Part shown: positions 1 through 8,665 of the stretch, piece after piece
Layout: each line of letters opens with the position of its first letter
Position numbering within the stretch: position 1 is the first letter of the stretch
NCBI GenBank assembly: GCA_003731675.1
Contig: RCNQ01000025.1
Location: forward strand, 1-24,898
Length of the DNA stretch: 24,898 bases
Origin: Bacteroidetes/Chlorobi group bacterium ChocPot_Mid
Lineage (GTDB): Bacteria > Bacteroidota > Ignavibacteria > Kapaibacteriales > UBA2268
Direction of reading: 5' to 3'
Made by a program: the position numbers and the translations under genes
The notes under the pieces: model-generated
Seen by the model: the letters and a program-made list of their open reading frames with translations, nothing else
Database searches by the model: none
Told to the model about the DNA's origin: nothing

Positions 1-61
1 TCCAAAAACCATTGCATTTTTTACGAATGTGAAACCTGATATTATCATAATGTTTTTCTAT

Positions 62-94
62 AAAAAAGTCACCCTTCGGCAAGCTTAGGGTGAC
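62..94 (-). terminator. Intrinsic terminator of the guaB-peptidase operon
   Basis: The 8-bp inverted repeat GTCACCCT (68-75) / AGGGTGAC (87-94) encloses an 11-nt loop. Read on the minus strand, the hairpin is followed at once by TTTTTT (67-62), the form of a rho-independent terminator. It lies about 40 nt beyond the stop codon of the M24 peptidase gene, so it should end the minus-strand transcript that begins at guaB. Confidence 0.85.
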
Positions 95-131
95 CATTAA
101 TGAATTTTATAATCACAATAATTTAATTATG

Positions 132-1271
132 TTAAATTTCGACTAATTCTTCGGGAGCTTTTGTTAAGTGCTTACCACCATTTTTAGTAACTAAAATATT
201 GTCTTCAATTCTCAAACCAAATTTTCCTGGTAGATATATTCCTGGTTCAATAGCTAATACTGAGTTTTCCGGTACAATCTGGTCGTGCATTCTGAATGTG
301 ATAGTTGGTTTTTCATGAGTTTCAATTCCAATACCATGACCTAAAGAGTGTCGAAAATATGCACCATAACCTTCACTTGTGATAAGGTCACGAGCGTAAG
401 CATCAAGGTTTTTCCCGTTCATACCTGGTCGGACATTAGTAATTGCTAACTCTTTAGCAGTATGCAATAATTTGTAAATTTTCTTTTGTTCTCTTGTTGC
501 TTTTCCGACGACGAAGGCTCTTGTTATGTCGCAACTGTAACCGTTAACCTTGCAACCAAAGTCTAAAAGAACGACATCATTTGGTTTGATTTGTCTATCG
601 CTTGGTTTACCATGGATTAATGCACATCTTGGACCACTGACAACGATAATTGGGAAAGCATCTTCTTCTGAGCCAAGCTTACGTGTTCTGTATGCTATTT
701 CAATGGCAATTTCCTTTTCAGTCATACCGGGTTTGACCATTTTCAAAATTTTGTCATAAACCGCAAGAGCTATTTCACAGGATTTCTCGATGTTGGCAAG
801 TTCTTCAGGTGCTTTAGGCATTGTGAAAGGTTCTACAATGCAAGGAGCTGGTTTGAACTTAAGCGGTCTGACAAGATTTCTAATGTTAACAGCATCCGAA
901 TAGGCGATTCTGTCTGCTTCGAATGCAACATTGGTAACTCCTTTTAAAAATTTCTTTTTTGAAAGGTAATCCCATACGTCTCTTGTTATATGAGTGTGGA
1001 GATTCGGTAAATGATAAAGTTCTTCTTTTATTTGTTCTTCATACCTATCATCGGTAACGAAATGAATTTCTTCAGGAGTGATGAATAAGTAAGCCCACGA
1101 ACCCGAGAAGTTTGTCAGATAACGAATGTTTGGAAGGTAGTTGACAACAAGAGCATCTACCTTTAAATCTTCTAATGAAAATCTAATTTGATTAAGACGC
1201 ATATCCACTAATGAAGGATAAGATGACTTATCTACTGTTATATTTGAATTTTTCTTTGCCATTTTGTTCAT
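132..1271 (-). CDS. M24 family metallopeptidase (Xaa-Pro aminopeptidase/dipeptidase)
   Basis: This 379-residue protein has the two-domain layout of prolidases and aminopeptidase P. A creatinase-type N-terminal domain (about 25-150) is followed by the pita-bread M24 catalytic domain (about 160-375). The five dinuclear metal ligands are visible: D237 and D248 in LLDFG...CDITR, H312 in GHGIG, E342 in IEPGIYL and E356 in RIEDN. H220 fits the conserved active-site histidine before GKP. The family removes or cleaves residues next to proline in peptides in the cytoplasm; the sequence alone does not separate aminopeptidase (PepP-like) from dipeptidase (PepQ-like). The start lies 4 nt after the guaB stop with little ribosome-binding sequence, suggesting translational coupling; the ATG three codons in is an alternative. 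It is the last gene before the terminator at 62-94. No signal peptide or membrane segment is seen. Confidence 0.93.
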   Translation of the reverse strand: MNKMAKKNSNITVDKSSYPSLVDMRLNQIRFSLEDLKVDALVVNYLPNIRYLTNFSGSWAYLFITPEEIHFVTDDRYEEQIKEELYHLPNLHTHITRDVWDYLSKKKFLKGVTNVAFEADRIAYSDAVNIRNLVRPLKFKPAPCIVEPFTMPKAPEELANIEKSCEIALAVYDKILKMVKPGMTEKEIAIEIAYRTRKLGSEEDAFPIIVVSGPRCALIHGKPSDRQIKPNDVVLLDFGCKVNGYSCDITRAFVVGKATREQKKIYKLLHTAKELAITNVRPGMNGKNLDAYARDLITSEGYGAYFRHSLGHGIGIETHEKPTITFRMHDQIVPENSVLAIEPGIYLPGKFGLRIEDNILVTKNGGKHLTKAPEELVEI

Positions 1272-1275
1272 CCAT

Positions 1276-2748
1276 TTATTTTACAAAGTAGTTTGGAGAT
1301 TCCTTAGTTATAACGACATCGTGAGGATGTGATTCTTGCAATCCTGCGGTTGTCATTCTGATAAATTTTGCTTTGGATTGCATTTCCGGGATATTAGCAC
1401 AGCCGCAATAACCCATGGAAGCACGTAATCCACCAACGATTTGATATATTGTATCAGAGACAGGTCCTTTGTAAGGGACTCTGCCTTCAATTCCTTCGGG
1501 GACAAGTTTTGTGATTTCAGCTTCAACATCTTGGAAATATCTGTCAGCAGAGCCTTGGTTCATAGCTCCAAGAGACCCCATACCTCTATAAATTTTATAG
1601 ACTCTTCCTTCATATCTGACTTTTTCACCAGGACTTTCTTCATGTCCTGCAAAAAGAGAACCAATCATTACAGAATCAGCTCCTCCTGCTAAAGCTTTTG
1701 CTATATCGCCAGTTTGCTTGATACCACCATCAGCAACAATTGGTATTCCTGCTTTAGAGGAAACAGAAAAAACTTCCATAACAGCGGTAAGTTGAGGAAC
1801 ACCGACTCCTGCAATAATTCTTGTTGTGCAAATGGAGCCTGGACCGATTCCGATTTTCAATCCGTCAACTCCTGCGTCAATGAGGAATTTTGCGGCATCG
1901 GCTGTTCCGATGTTACCTGCTATTAATTGTATTTCAGGAAAGTTCTTTTTAATTTTTTTAATTGTTTCAACTACACCAGAAGTATGGGCATGAGCAGTAT
2001 CAATAAAGATTGCATCGGCACCTGCTTTGAGTAATGCTTCGGTACGAAACATAGTATCAACAGAAATACCAATACCAGCGGCAACTCTTAATCTGCCTTG
2101 TTCATCTTTGCAGGCATTTGGATGTTTCTTTTTTTTCTGAATATCTTTGAACGTTATAAGTCCTTTTAAAACATTGTCTTGGTCAACGACGGGCAGTTTT
2201 TCAATTCTGTGTTTTTGAAGTAAAATCTCAGCTTCTTCCAAAGTTGTACCAACGGGGACAGTAGTCAAATGTCCTGCTGTCATTGCGTCGCTGATTTTTG
2301 AATTTGGGTCAGGATTGAACCTAAGGTCGCGATTTGTAATAATTCCGATTAATTTTTGGTTATTGTCAATAATTGGGATTCCGGAAATATGGAACTTAGC
2401 CATCAAATCTAAAGCATCTTTAAGTTTTTTATCACTTGTTAAAGTTATGGGATTTCTAATCATGCCTGATTCTGAACGCTTAACTCTGTCAACGTGTTCA
2501 GCTTGTTTTTCGACAGACATATTTTTATGGATAACACCAATACCACCTTCACGAGCAATGGCGATTGCCATTTCAGCTTCAGTTACAGTATCCATAGCGG
2601 CACTGATTAATGGTATGTTAAGCTTAATTTTGTTTGTCAGTCGGGTTTCGAGGACAGCATTTCTTGGTAATACTTCTGAATAAGCAGGAACAAGAAGGAC
2701 ATCATCGTAAGTTATACCTTCACCAATTATTTTATTATTCATAACCAT
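1276..2748 (-). CDS. guaB: Inosine-5'-monophosphate dehydrogenase
   Basis: This 490-residue enzyme makes the NAD-dependent oxidation of IMP to XMP, the committed step of GMP synthesis, in the cytoplasm. Its length is typical for bacterial IMPDH. The TIM barrel is interrupted by a tandem CBS (Bateman) pair at about 96-205. The catalytic loop GPGSICTTR places the nucleophile at C307. The phosphate-binding ADGGI segment (D340), the YRGMGS segment (387-392) and the mobile-flap Arg-Tyr pair R403-Y404 in SADRYFQ are all intact. The start at M1 is not certain: a second ATG lies at codon 3, and the upstream region is only A-rich with no clear Shine-Dalgarno. It is the first gene of a two-gene operon with the M24 peptidase. 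A TAATTTTG element on the minus strand at 2850-2843 is a weak promoter candidate. Confidence 0.98.
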   Translation of the reverse strand: MVMNNKIIGEGITYDDVLLVPAYSEVLPRNAVLETRLTNKIKLNIPLISAAMDTVTEAEMAIAIAREGGIGVIHKNMSVEKQAEHVDRVKRSESGMIRNPITLTSDKKLKDALDLMAKFHISGIPIIDNNQKLIGIITNRDLRFNPDPNSKISDAMTAGHLTTVPVGTTLEEAEILLQKHRIEKLPVVDQDNVLKGLITFKDIQKKKKHPNACKDEQGRLRVAAGIGISVDTMFRTEALLKAGADAIFIDTAHAHTSGVVETIKKIKKNFPEIQLIAGNIGTADAAKFLIDAGVDGLKIGIGPGSICTTRIIAGVGVPQLTAVMEVFSVSSKAGIPIVADGGIKQTGDIAKALAGGADSVMIGSLFAGHEESPGEKVRYEGRVYKIYRGMGSLGAMNQGSADRYFQDVEAEITKLVPEGIEGRVPYKGPVSDTIYQIVGGLRASMGYCGCANIPEMQSKAKFIRMTTAGLQESHPHDVVITKESPNYFVK

Positions 2749-3199
2749 ATTTTTTTCTTTTTTAAATATTCTATTATATTAGATTATTCTTTTTTACTCA
2801 TTATTTAATAAGAAATCCGAAAATTTGTAATAAATTAAGTTACAAAATTAACTATAATAATTCAATTATATGTAATCAATAATTTAAGTGAACAAAAATT
2901 AACCTAAGCTAAAATGTTATTTAATGTACATAAATTGTTGTAACTCATTAAATATTTGTAAGATATGGGAATAATTCAGAACATATTGATTTCGTGCCTT
3001 CTTCATCAATTTTATTATTGTTGTTTAGAAATAATTTTTTTTGAATTTTTAATAAATTATAAACTAAGTTATAGGAATACTTATTGGTTTTAAAATTATT
3101 TCATAAACCATTGAGTTTGCTTTATTATGACCGATAGTCTGAAAATTCTTCTTATTTTTGTTATTTAAATGCTAAATAATACATATAAAAGGATATTTA
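2749..3199. other. 451-bp divergent intergenic region, no gene seen
   Basis: This very AT-rich stretch separates guaB (minus) from the GH57 gene (plus). I found no ORF with a recognisable protein, no tRNA and no strong hairpin followed by a T-run. It should contain the promoters of both operons. Candidate -7 elements of TAnnTTTG form are at 2850-2843 on the minus strand and at 3153-3160 on the plus strand, neither with a well-spaced TTG. The middle part (about 2900-3120) remains unexplained. Confidence 0.6.
3153..3160 (+). promoter_or_regulatory. Candidate -7 element of the GH57-flippase-glf operon
   Basis: TATTTTTG matches the TAnnTTTG -7 consensus of Bacteroidota-type primary sigma factor and lies 39 nt before the GH57 start codon. 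No TTG was found at the usual 19-21 nt upstream spacing, so support rests on the hexamer-like match and position only. The same octamer occurs upstream of metK, the tRNA-Glu and the ECF sigma gene. Confidence 0.4.
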
Positions 3200-4963
3200 A
3201 TGCAGTCGGGTAATTTTGTTTTGGTATTGCACACACACCTGCCATGGGTTTTGCACCACGGGACAGGACCTCACGGAGTTGATTGGCTCAACGAAGCAGT
3301 TGCAGAATGTTACATACCATTATTGAATAAGTTTCATGAATTGCTGAAGGAAAATATTTTTCCGAAAGTTACAATTGACATATCACCTGTTTTATGCGAA
3401 CAGCTTTCTCATCCTGACTTTATTGAAATATTTAAAAAATATTGTGACGAGAAAATCAGCTGGGCGAAAATTGACGAAAAAAGGTTCAGGGACTGGGGAT
3501 ATGATGCTCATCAGGTCTATTTGGCTCAGTATTGGCAGGAATGGTATAATGACAGGAAAAATAATTTTATTTTTAATTATAACTCTTCTATTACAAATTC
3601 TTTAAAGGAACTTCAGGATATAGGTGCAATTGAAATAGCAACCTGTGGTGCTACACACGGATATTTGCCATTATTGCCGAGCGAAAGAAGTATTAATCTG
3701 CAAATAGAAGCGGCTGTAAATAATTATAAAAAACATTTTGGGAGGGAGCCACGTGGTATTTGGCTTCCTGAATGTGCATACAGGCCATCTTATGAGTGGA
3801 AATCGCTTTTACCAATCGAACCTTTTCATCATTCAAGATTAAGACCAGGGATTGAGCAATTTCTTGCTAAGTTCGGCATCGAATACTTTTTTACTGACCA
3901 GGATTTGACAAACAGAGCAAATCCAATTGGTGTATTCATAGATGTCAAAAAGGAAAAATTTGTACATAAGGATTCACCGGAATTTAAACCAATGCCCGGT
4001 ACATTCAAGGATTTAATATTAAAACCATTTCTTGTCAGTTCAAGTGAAAAAGTTGAATATGGAACATCGGCAGTTTTCACACGGCATCAAAAGATAGCTA
4101 TGCAGGTATGGAGTGGTGAAGCAGGTTATCCTGGTGAACCGGATTATCTTGATTTTCATAAGAAGCATTATGGTTCTATGCTGAGATACTGGAGAGTGAC
4201 TGACAACAAAGCAGATATGATGTATAAGACACTTTACCATCCCGACTGGACGAAAGACAAAATAGATTTGCAGGCAAATCATTTTATTCATCATATTGAG
4301 AACACTTTGAATCATTACCATAACACAACAGGAAATTTCGGGACTTTGTGCACTCCTTTTGATACAGAACTATTTGGTCATTGGTGGTTTGAAGGACCAG
4401 AGTTTTTACAGGCAGTGATAAGGGGATTACATCATTCGCCTTATGTGAAAACAGCAACAGCTTCAGAACAGCTGATAAGGATAAATCCAACAGAAGTTTT
4501 GCATTTACCAGAAGGTTCATGGGGAGAAAACAATAATCATGATGTTTGGAGTAATGAAGGTAACAAATGGACATGGGAAGTGATTTATAATAATGAGAAC
4601 AGATTGAGGGAAATATATGAGAAATTTTCCATTTGTTCTCTTGATGAAGCAGTGAATATTCATGGTCAATCTCAGCAAAACAAATTGTCAGAATTATCTC
4701 TTAGGATAATAAAGCAGGCATTAAGGGAGTTCATGTTGCTTGATTCTTCTGACTGGCAGTTTTTGATACATACTCAATCGGCAAAAGATTATGCAGAACA
4801 AAGATTTTTATTTCATAATTCAGATTTCAACAAGCTATGTGAACTGGCAATGAAATACAAGGATAAGGAATTATTAGAAGAAAAAGATAGGAATTATCTT
4901 GAAGAAACTGAAAAAAGGAACAGTATTTTTCCTGAACTACAACTTGTATGGTGGAGAGAATAA
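3200..4963 (+). CDS. GH57 / DUF1957 family 1,4-alpha-glucan branching enzyme
   Basis: This 587-residue protein has the GH57 catalytic barrel in its first ~400 residues, beginning with the family signature HTHLPW (11-16), and a helical DUF1957-like C-terminal part. WLPECAY places the likely nucleophile at E191, and FDTELFGHWWFEGP places the likely general acid at D388; both motifs are characteristic of the branching-enzyme subgroup of GH57 known from Thermus and Thermococcus. The predicted role is making alpha-1,6 branches in a glycogen-like alpha-glucan in the cytoplasm, as there is no signal peptide. The length lies between the ~520- and ~675-residue family members. AAAAGGA sits 7 nt before the ATG. 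The stop codon overlaps the next start as TAATG. Subgroup assignment is from motif memory; a different alpha-glucan transferase activity is possible. Confidence 0.88.
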   Translation: MQSGNFVLVLHTHLPWVLHHGTGPHGVDWLNEAVAECYIPLLNKFHELLKENIFPKVTIDISPVLCEQLSHPDFIEIFKKYCDEKISWAKIDEKRFRDWGYDAHQVYLAQYWQEWYNDRKNNFIFNYNSSITNSLKELQDIGAIEIATCGATHGYLPLLPSERSINLQIEAAVNNYKKHFGREPRGIWLPECAYRPSYEWKSLLPIEPFHHSRLRPGIEQFLAKFGIEYFFTDQDLTNRANPIGVFIDVKKEKFVHKDSPEFKPMPGTFKDLILKPFLVSSSEKVEYGTSAVFTRHQKIAMQVWSGEAGYPGEPDYLDFHKKHYGSMLRYWRVTDNKADMMYKTLYHPDWTKDKIDLQANHFIHHIENTLNHYHNTTGNFGTLCTPFDTELFGHWWFEGPEFLQAVIRGLHHSPYVKTATASEQLIRINPTEVLHLPEGSWGENNNHDVWSNEGNKWTWEVIYNNENRLREIYEKFSICSLDEAVNIHGQSQQNKLSELSLRIIKQALREFMLLDSSDWQFLIHTQSAKDYAEQRFLFHNSDFNKLCELAMKYKDKELLEEKDRNYLEETEKRNSIFPELQLVWWRE

Positions 4964-6381
4964 TGGAAGCCGGGAGAAGAATTCTGAAAAATATGTTTTC
5001 ACTTTCTGCGGCAGAAATTGCAAATAAAGGAATCTCTCTTGTTACTCTTGCATATTTAGCAAGAGTATTGACACCTGAAGGTTTGGGAGTAATAGGGTGG
5101 GCAAATGCTTTTGTATTATATTTTGTTTTTTTTGTGGATTTAGGTTTCAATGTTATTGGACCAAGAGAAATAGCAAAAAATCACGAAGCTATAAGAAGGT
5201 ACGTAAACAATATCAGTACTATTAAAATTTTATCCTCAGTTGTATCATATATTTGTTTAGTAATAATTGCTATTTTGATAGATAAACCTATTGAATCAAA
5301 GTATGTCTTGTTAATTTCCGGATTGAATGTATTTGCTAATTCGATTCTATTTAACTGGGTATTTCAGGGCATAGAAAAGATGGGGGTAATAGCAGTAAGG
5401 CAGGTAACAACGAGTGTTTTGAATCTGGTGGGTGTATTGGTATTTGTACATAATCAAAATGATTTGATTTTAGCAATGGTGATTATGATAGGTTCTTTGT
5501 TGTTAAATTCTTTCTGGATGTTTTTTTACTACGTGAAGATGTATGGCTGGATAAAATTTGAATTTGATTTTGTTTTCTGGAAGGAATTATTAAAATCATC
5601 AACACCAATAGCTTTGACACTTTTTATTGTTACATTATATAACAATTTCAGTATATTTTTATTAGGGATATTAAGGACAGATTTTGAAACAGGAATTTAT
5701 ATAGTTGCATTTAAAATGTTAACTTTTGTTTTAATACCTACGGGCATTTTTCAGTATGCTTTTTTGCCACAGCTTTCGCGTTCTCAGACATTAGGAGAAA
5801 GGCAAAGGATAACAGGGAAATATGTTTTATTAACAATATTATTTGGTACAATATTAACAGCTGGATGTTTCACTTTTTCTGATTTTATAACAGTTCTGGG
5901 CTTTGGTAGCAAGTATAAAGATTCAGCAATAGTTATCAGAATGTTGATGGTTTCGGGGATGTTAGCTTATTTAAATGTTTCGTATTCTGCACCATTGCTG
6001 AGCTGGAATTATGAGAAAAAGGTATTTTGGGCAATGTTGTCAGGTGGAGTTGTGAATATAGTTCTCAATTTAATTTTGATTCCAAAGTTTGGAGTTACAG
6101 GAGCTGGTATTGCTTCAATATCCACAGAAATCACAGTGCTAATTGTGTTGAGTACAATTATGTATTCAGTAATTAAAGAACTGTATTTAAAGATATTTTT
6201 TAAATTGTTATTTTTTGCGATAATTTCCTGTGTCGGAGGGTATTATTTAATGATAATTGGACTATATCCTTTGATAGCAGGAACAATATCATTGTTGATT
6301 TATATAGGTTTTAATTTTTATTTTAAAACGATTAGGTTAACGGAAATTAAGGAAGTAATTAAGAAAAAACAGGAAAAATAA
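4963..6381 (+). CDS. Wzx-type polysaccharide flippase (MOP superfamily)
   Basis: This ~472-residue, highly hydrophobic protein looks like a 12-14 helix oligosaccharide flippase. Its N-terminus has the typical RILKNMFSLSAAEIANKGIS segment followed by YLARVLTPEGLG and DLGFNVIGPREIAK, all hallmarks of Wzx/RfbX family proteins. Such proteins move undecaprenyl-linked glycan repeat units across the inner membrane. An upstream in-frame ATG at 4948 would give 477 residues, but I prefer 4963: GGAGAG lies 6 nt before it and it overlaps the GH57 stop as TAATG, implying coupling. The 3' end overlaps the glf start in the same TAATG manner. Placement beside glf suggests the exported glycan carries galactofuranose, which is inference. 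The substrate cannot be read from the sequence. Confidence 0.9.
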   Translation: MEAGRRILKNMFSLSAAEIANKGISLVTLAYLARVLTPEGLGVIGWANAFVLYFVFFVDLGFNVIGPREIAKNHEAIRRYVNNISTIKILSSVVSYICLVIIAILIDKPIESKYVLLISGLNVFANSILFNWVFQGIEKMGVIAVRQVTTSVLNLVGVLVFVHNQNDLILAMVIMIGSLLLNSFWMFFYYVKMYGWIKFEFDFVFWKELLKSSTPIALTLFIVTLYNNFSIFLLGILRTDFETGIYIVAFKMLTFVLIPTGIFQYAFLPQLSRSQTLGERQRITGKYVLLTILFGTILTAGCFTFSDFITVLGFGSKYKDSAIVIRMLMVSGMLAYLNVSYSAPLLSWNYEKKVFWAMLSGGVVNIVLNLILIPKFGVTGAGIASISTEITVLIVLSTIMYSVIKELYLKIFFKLLFFAIISCVGGYYLMIIGLYPLIAGTISLLIYIGFNFYFKTIRLTEIKEVIKKKQEK

Positions 6382-7508
6382 TGAAGTACGATTATTTGAT
6401 AGTTGGGGCGGGTTTTGCAGGTTGTGTTTCTGCAGAGAGGATAGCTTCTCAGTTGAATAAAAAAGTTCTGATTGTAGAAAAGAGAAATCATATCGGTGGA
6501 AATTGTTTTGATTATTCTGATTCAAAAGGGATTTTAGTTCATAAGTATGGTCCTCATGCATTTCATACGAGTATGAAAAATGTTTGGGATTATTTATCAG
6601 GATTTACAAAATGGCATCACTATGAGCATAAAGTTCTGGCACATATAAATGGGAAAAATGTACCAATACCATTTAATATTAATTCAATTGAACAGATTTT
6701 CGATGTGGAAATAGCTGATAAATATAAAAAGATTTTAGTTGACAGCTATGGGGAAGGGAAAAAAATTCCGATTTTGAAACTGAAGGAAACAAATAATCCA
6801 GACTTAAGAGAACTTGCAGATTTTATTTATCAAAACGTATTTTATGGTTATACTTTAAAACAATGGGGAATGGAACCCGAAGAGTTAGATTTTTCAGTAA
6901 CATCGAGAGTACCTGTATTGACAGGTAGAGATGACAGGTATTTCCAGGATATTTATCAAGGTATTCCTGCAAAAGGATATACACAGATGTTTAAGAATAT
7001 TATTGAACATCCTAATATTGAAATAATGTTGAATAAAGACTACAGGAAGGTAATTAATCAGGTTGAGTTTGACAAGATGATTTATACTGGTCCAATAGAT
7101 TCTTTTTTTGATTATAAGTATGGTAAATTACCTTATCGTAGTTTGCGATTTGACCATCATACATTAAGACAAAATTATTTTCAGGAAGTTGCACAGGTTA
7201 ACTATCCAAATAATCATCAATATACCAGAATTACAGAATTTAAGCATTTCTTGAATCAAAAAAACATATTCACAACAATCGCTTATGAATATCCTCAGGA
7301 GTATGAAGAGGGAGTAAACGAGCCATATTATCCGATACCTCGAAAAGAGAATGATGAGATTTATAAAAAATATTTTTCAGAAACTGAAAAAATATCAGAT
7401 AAAGTAATTTTTCTGGGAAGACTTGCCGAATACAAATATTATAATATGGACCAGATTGTGGGTGTGTCACTTCTTACTTTTGAAAAAAAGATAAAAAGTA
7501 TTATTTAA
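6381..7508 (+). CDS. glf: UDP-galactopyranose mutase
   Basis: This 375-residue flavoenzyme interconverts UDP-galactopyranose and UDP-galactofuranose, the donor for Galf-containing surface glycans. The N-terminal FAD-binding motif is GAGFAG (9-14), with the acidic E33 of VEKR and the HIGGN segment (37-41) next. The family segment YGPHAFHT (56-63), the mobile-loop region TSRVPVLTGRDDRYF (174-188), and QGIPAKGYTQMF (193-204) are present. Arginines fitting the substrate-diphosphate binders are R176 and R283 (YTRITEFKH), and the C-terminal NMDQ motif (355-358) fits the flavin-binding end. The length is normal. It starts on the flippase stop as TAATG with AGGAAAAA upstream. It is soluble and cytoplasmic. 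All key motifs are intact, so it is probably active. Confidence 0.96.
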   Translation: MKYDYLIVGAGFAGCVSAERIASQLNKKVLIVEKRNHIGGNCFDYSDSKGILVHKYGPHAFHTSMKNVWDYLSGFTKWHHYEHKVLAHINGKNVPIPFNINSIEQIFDVEIADKYKKILVDSYGEGKKIPILKLKETNNPDLRELADFIYQNVFYGYTLKQWGMEPEELDFSVTSRVPVLTGRDDRYFQDIYQGIPAKGYTQMFKNIIEHPNIEIMLNKDYRKVINQVEFDKMIYTGPIDSFFDYKYGKLPYRSLRFDHHTLRQNYFQEVAQVNYPNNHQYTRITEFKHFLNQKNIFTTIAYEYPQEYEEGVNEPYYPIPRKENDEIYKKYFSETEKISDKVIFLGRLAEYKYYNMDQIVGVSLLTFEKKIKSII

Positions 7509-7516
7509 AAAAAATC

Positions 7517-7762
7517 TTGAAACTTTGTAATAAGAAATTGAATTATTTATATGAGATTTTCAGTGATGCTGTCAAATTAATTGAGGAAATGGGAATAAAA
7601 AAAGAGAAAAATATGGAACTTATTAGTCTGTATAATCGTATGAAATATTTGAGGGAATGCTTTAAGATATTTCTCGATGAGTATGAAAAGATGAGTGAAA
7701 TTGTTATGGAAAGAATAAAAGAAATAGGTAGTAAATATGATATAACAGGAGAGATGAAATGA
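7517..7762 (+). CDS. Small helical protein of unknown function
   Basis: This open frame of up to 81 residues begins at a TTG 8 nt after the glf stop; there is no earlier ATG in frame, and the first ATG is at 7589 (57 residues). The product is rich in Lys, Glu, Ile and Met and looks almost entirely helical, with heptad-like spacing around NRMKYLRECFKIFLDEYEKM. There is no signal peptide, membrane segment or known motif. Its stop overlaps the next gene's start as ATGA, a pattern usual for real co-translated genes, which is the main argument that it is coding. I do not recognise it. It could also be the remnant of a larger gene, given the decay just downstream. Confidence 0.45.
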   Translation: MKLCNKKLNYLYEIFSDAVKLIEEMGIKKEKNMELISLYNRMKYLRECFKIFLDEYEKMSEIVMERIKEIGSKYDITGEMK

Positions 7763-8210
7763 AAAAAGTAATTTTAATATTAATTTGTTTGTTTTTTGGG
7801 ACAAAACTTTTTGCAATTGACCCTGTAGCTATAATCAAAAAAGCTGAGGATATGTATAAAGGCGAAACATCAAAAGGGATTTTCACCTGATTATAAAAAC
7901 ACCTGAATATGAAAGAACTGTAAAGATGCAGGCATGGAATGACGGTAATGATAAAGCATTGATAGTAACTATTGAACCAAAAAAGGAAGCAGGGAATAAA
8001 TTGCTGAAAATAAACAAGGAACTTTGGAGCTACCTGAAGAATACCGAGACTACTATGAAACTTCCTTCTTCGATGATGCTTCAGTCTTGGAACGGTTCGG
8101 ATTTGACGTATGATGATATGGTTCGGGAGTCCGATTTGGTAGATGATTATGAGCTCAAATATCTTCTTGATGAAAATGTTGGAGGTGAGCTTTGCTGGAA
8201 ATTTATTTGA
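7759..8210 (+). pseudogene. Frameshifted, 3'-truncated LolA-like outer-membrane lipoprotein-sorting gene
   Basis: The first frame encodes a 43-residue product: a signal peptide (MKKVILILICLFFGTKLFA), then IKKAEDMYKGETSKG, ending at a TGA (7888-7890). The homologous reading continues in another frame from about 7884 with HLIIKTPEYERTVKM, then a stretch with IEPKKEAGNKLLKI, LWSYLKN, LPSSMMLQSWNGSDLTYDDM and DDYELKYLL. That order of motifs is the LolA_like/COG2834 family of periplasmic outer-membrane lipoprotein-sorting proteins. A single missing base near 7881-7884, in or beside a TTTT run, explains the break. After about residue 135 of the family the match ends, and the frame stops at 8208-8210 inside sequence belonging to a different gene. 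A sequencing error could explain the frameshift but not the truncation. Confidence 0.82.
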
Positions 8211-8655
8211 TGCAGGCTTTCGAGGAGAGGCAATTTATTCGATGAATGAAAATGATGCTGATTCTAACTATGTAAGAGGAATAATTGGTATGGATTACCA
8301 GTTTCCGCATAATATTTATGCAATGATTGAATATCAATACAACGGCGAAGGCACTCCAAACAAAAATGTATATCTGAATTATTTTTCAAGATTGATGAAC
8401 GGAGAAATACAAAATGTAAGTAGGAATTATCTTGCAATGATGGTTTCTTATCAGGTGCATGCTTTAGTAAATTCTTCATTGACTTCAATAACAAATTTGA
8501 ATGATGGAAGCGGAATGATTGGTTTTTCTTTGGGTTACAATGCTTTGCAGGATATGAATCTTGGATTAGGAACAATGTTCTTTTACGGTGGGATGGGAAC
8601 AGAATACAGCTTTTACGCACCTGCTTTTTATTTATCTGCAGAATATTATTTTTAA
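8185..8655 (+). pseudogene. 3' fragment of an outer-membrane beta-barrel protein gene
   Basis: From about 8185 a frame different from that of the LolA-like piece reads VSFAGNLFDAGFRGEAIYS and continues to 8655. The ~156 residues alternate polar and hydrophobic positions, rich in Tyr, Asn and Gly, with segments such as SNYVRGIIGMDYQF, YAMIEYQYNGEG and APAFYLSAEYYF. The terminal Phe is the usual beta-barrel assembly signature. This looks like the last 6-8 strands of a larger outer-membrane protein whose signal peptide and N-terminal strands are missing. An ATG at 8176 is in frame, but the product would have no signal peptide and could not reach the outer membrane. I read it as the right-hand part of a deletion joined to the LolA-like fragment. 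The exact porin family is not recognised. Confidence 0.75.
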
Positions 8656-8665
8656 AGTACATTAT

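Noticed and set aside
2939..2963. TGTAAC upstream of the GH57 gene as a second ECF promoter
   Set aside because: The sequence 16 nt downstream is AGA, not CGT, and the position is over 230 nt from the start codon.
4040..4574. Minus-strand open frames inside the GH57 gene
   Set aside because: They lie antisense to a gene with intact catalytic motifs and show no protein-like features; they are by-products of its codon use.
7882..7890. Programmed frameshift in the LolA-like gene
   Set aside because: The TTTT is short, no stimulatory hairpin or pausing signal is evident, and the gene is also truncated downstream, so simple decay explains it better.
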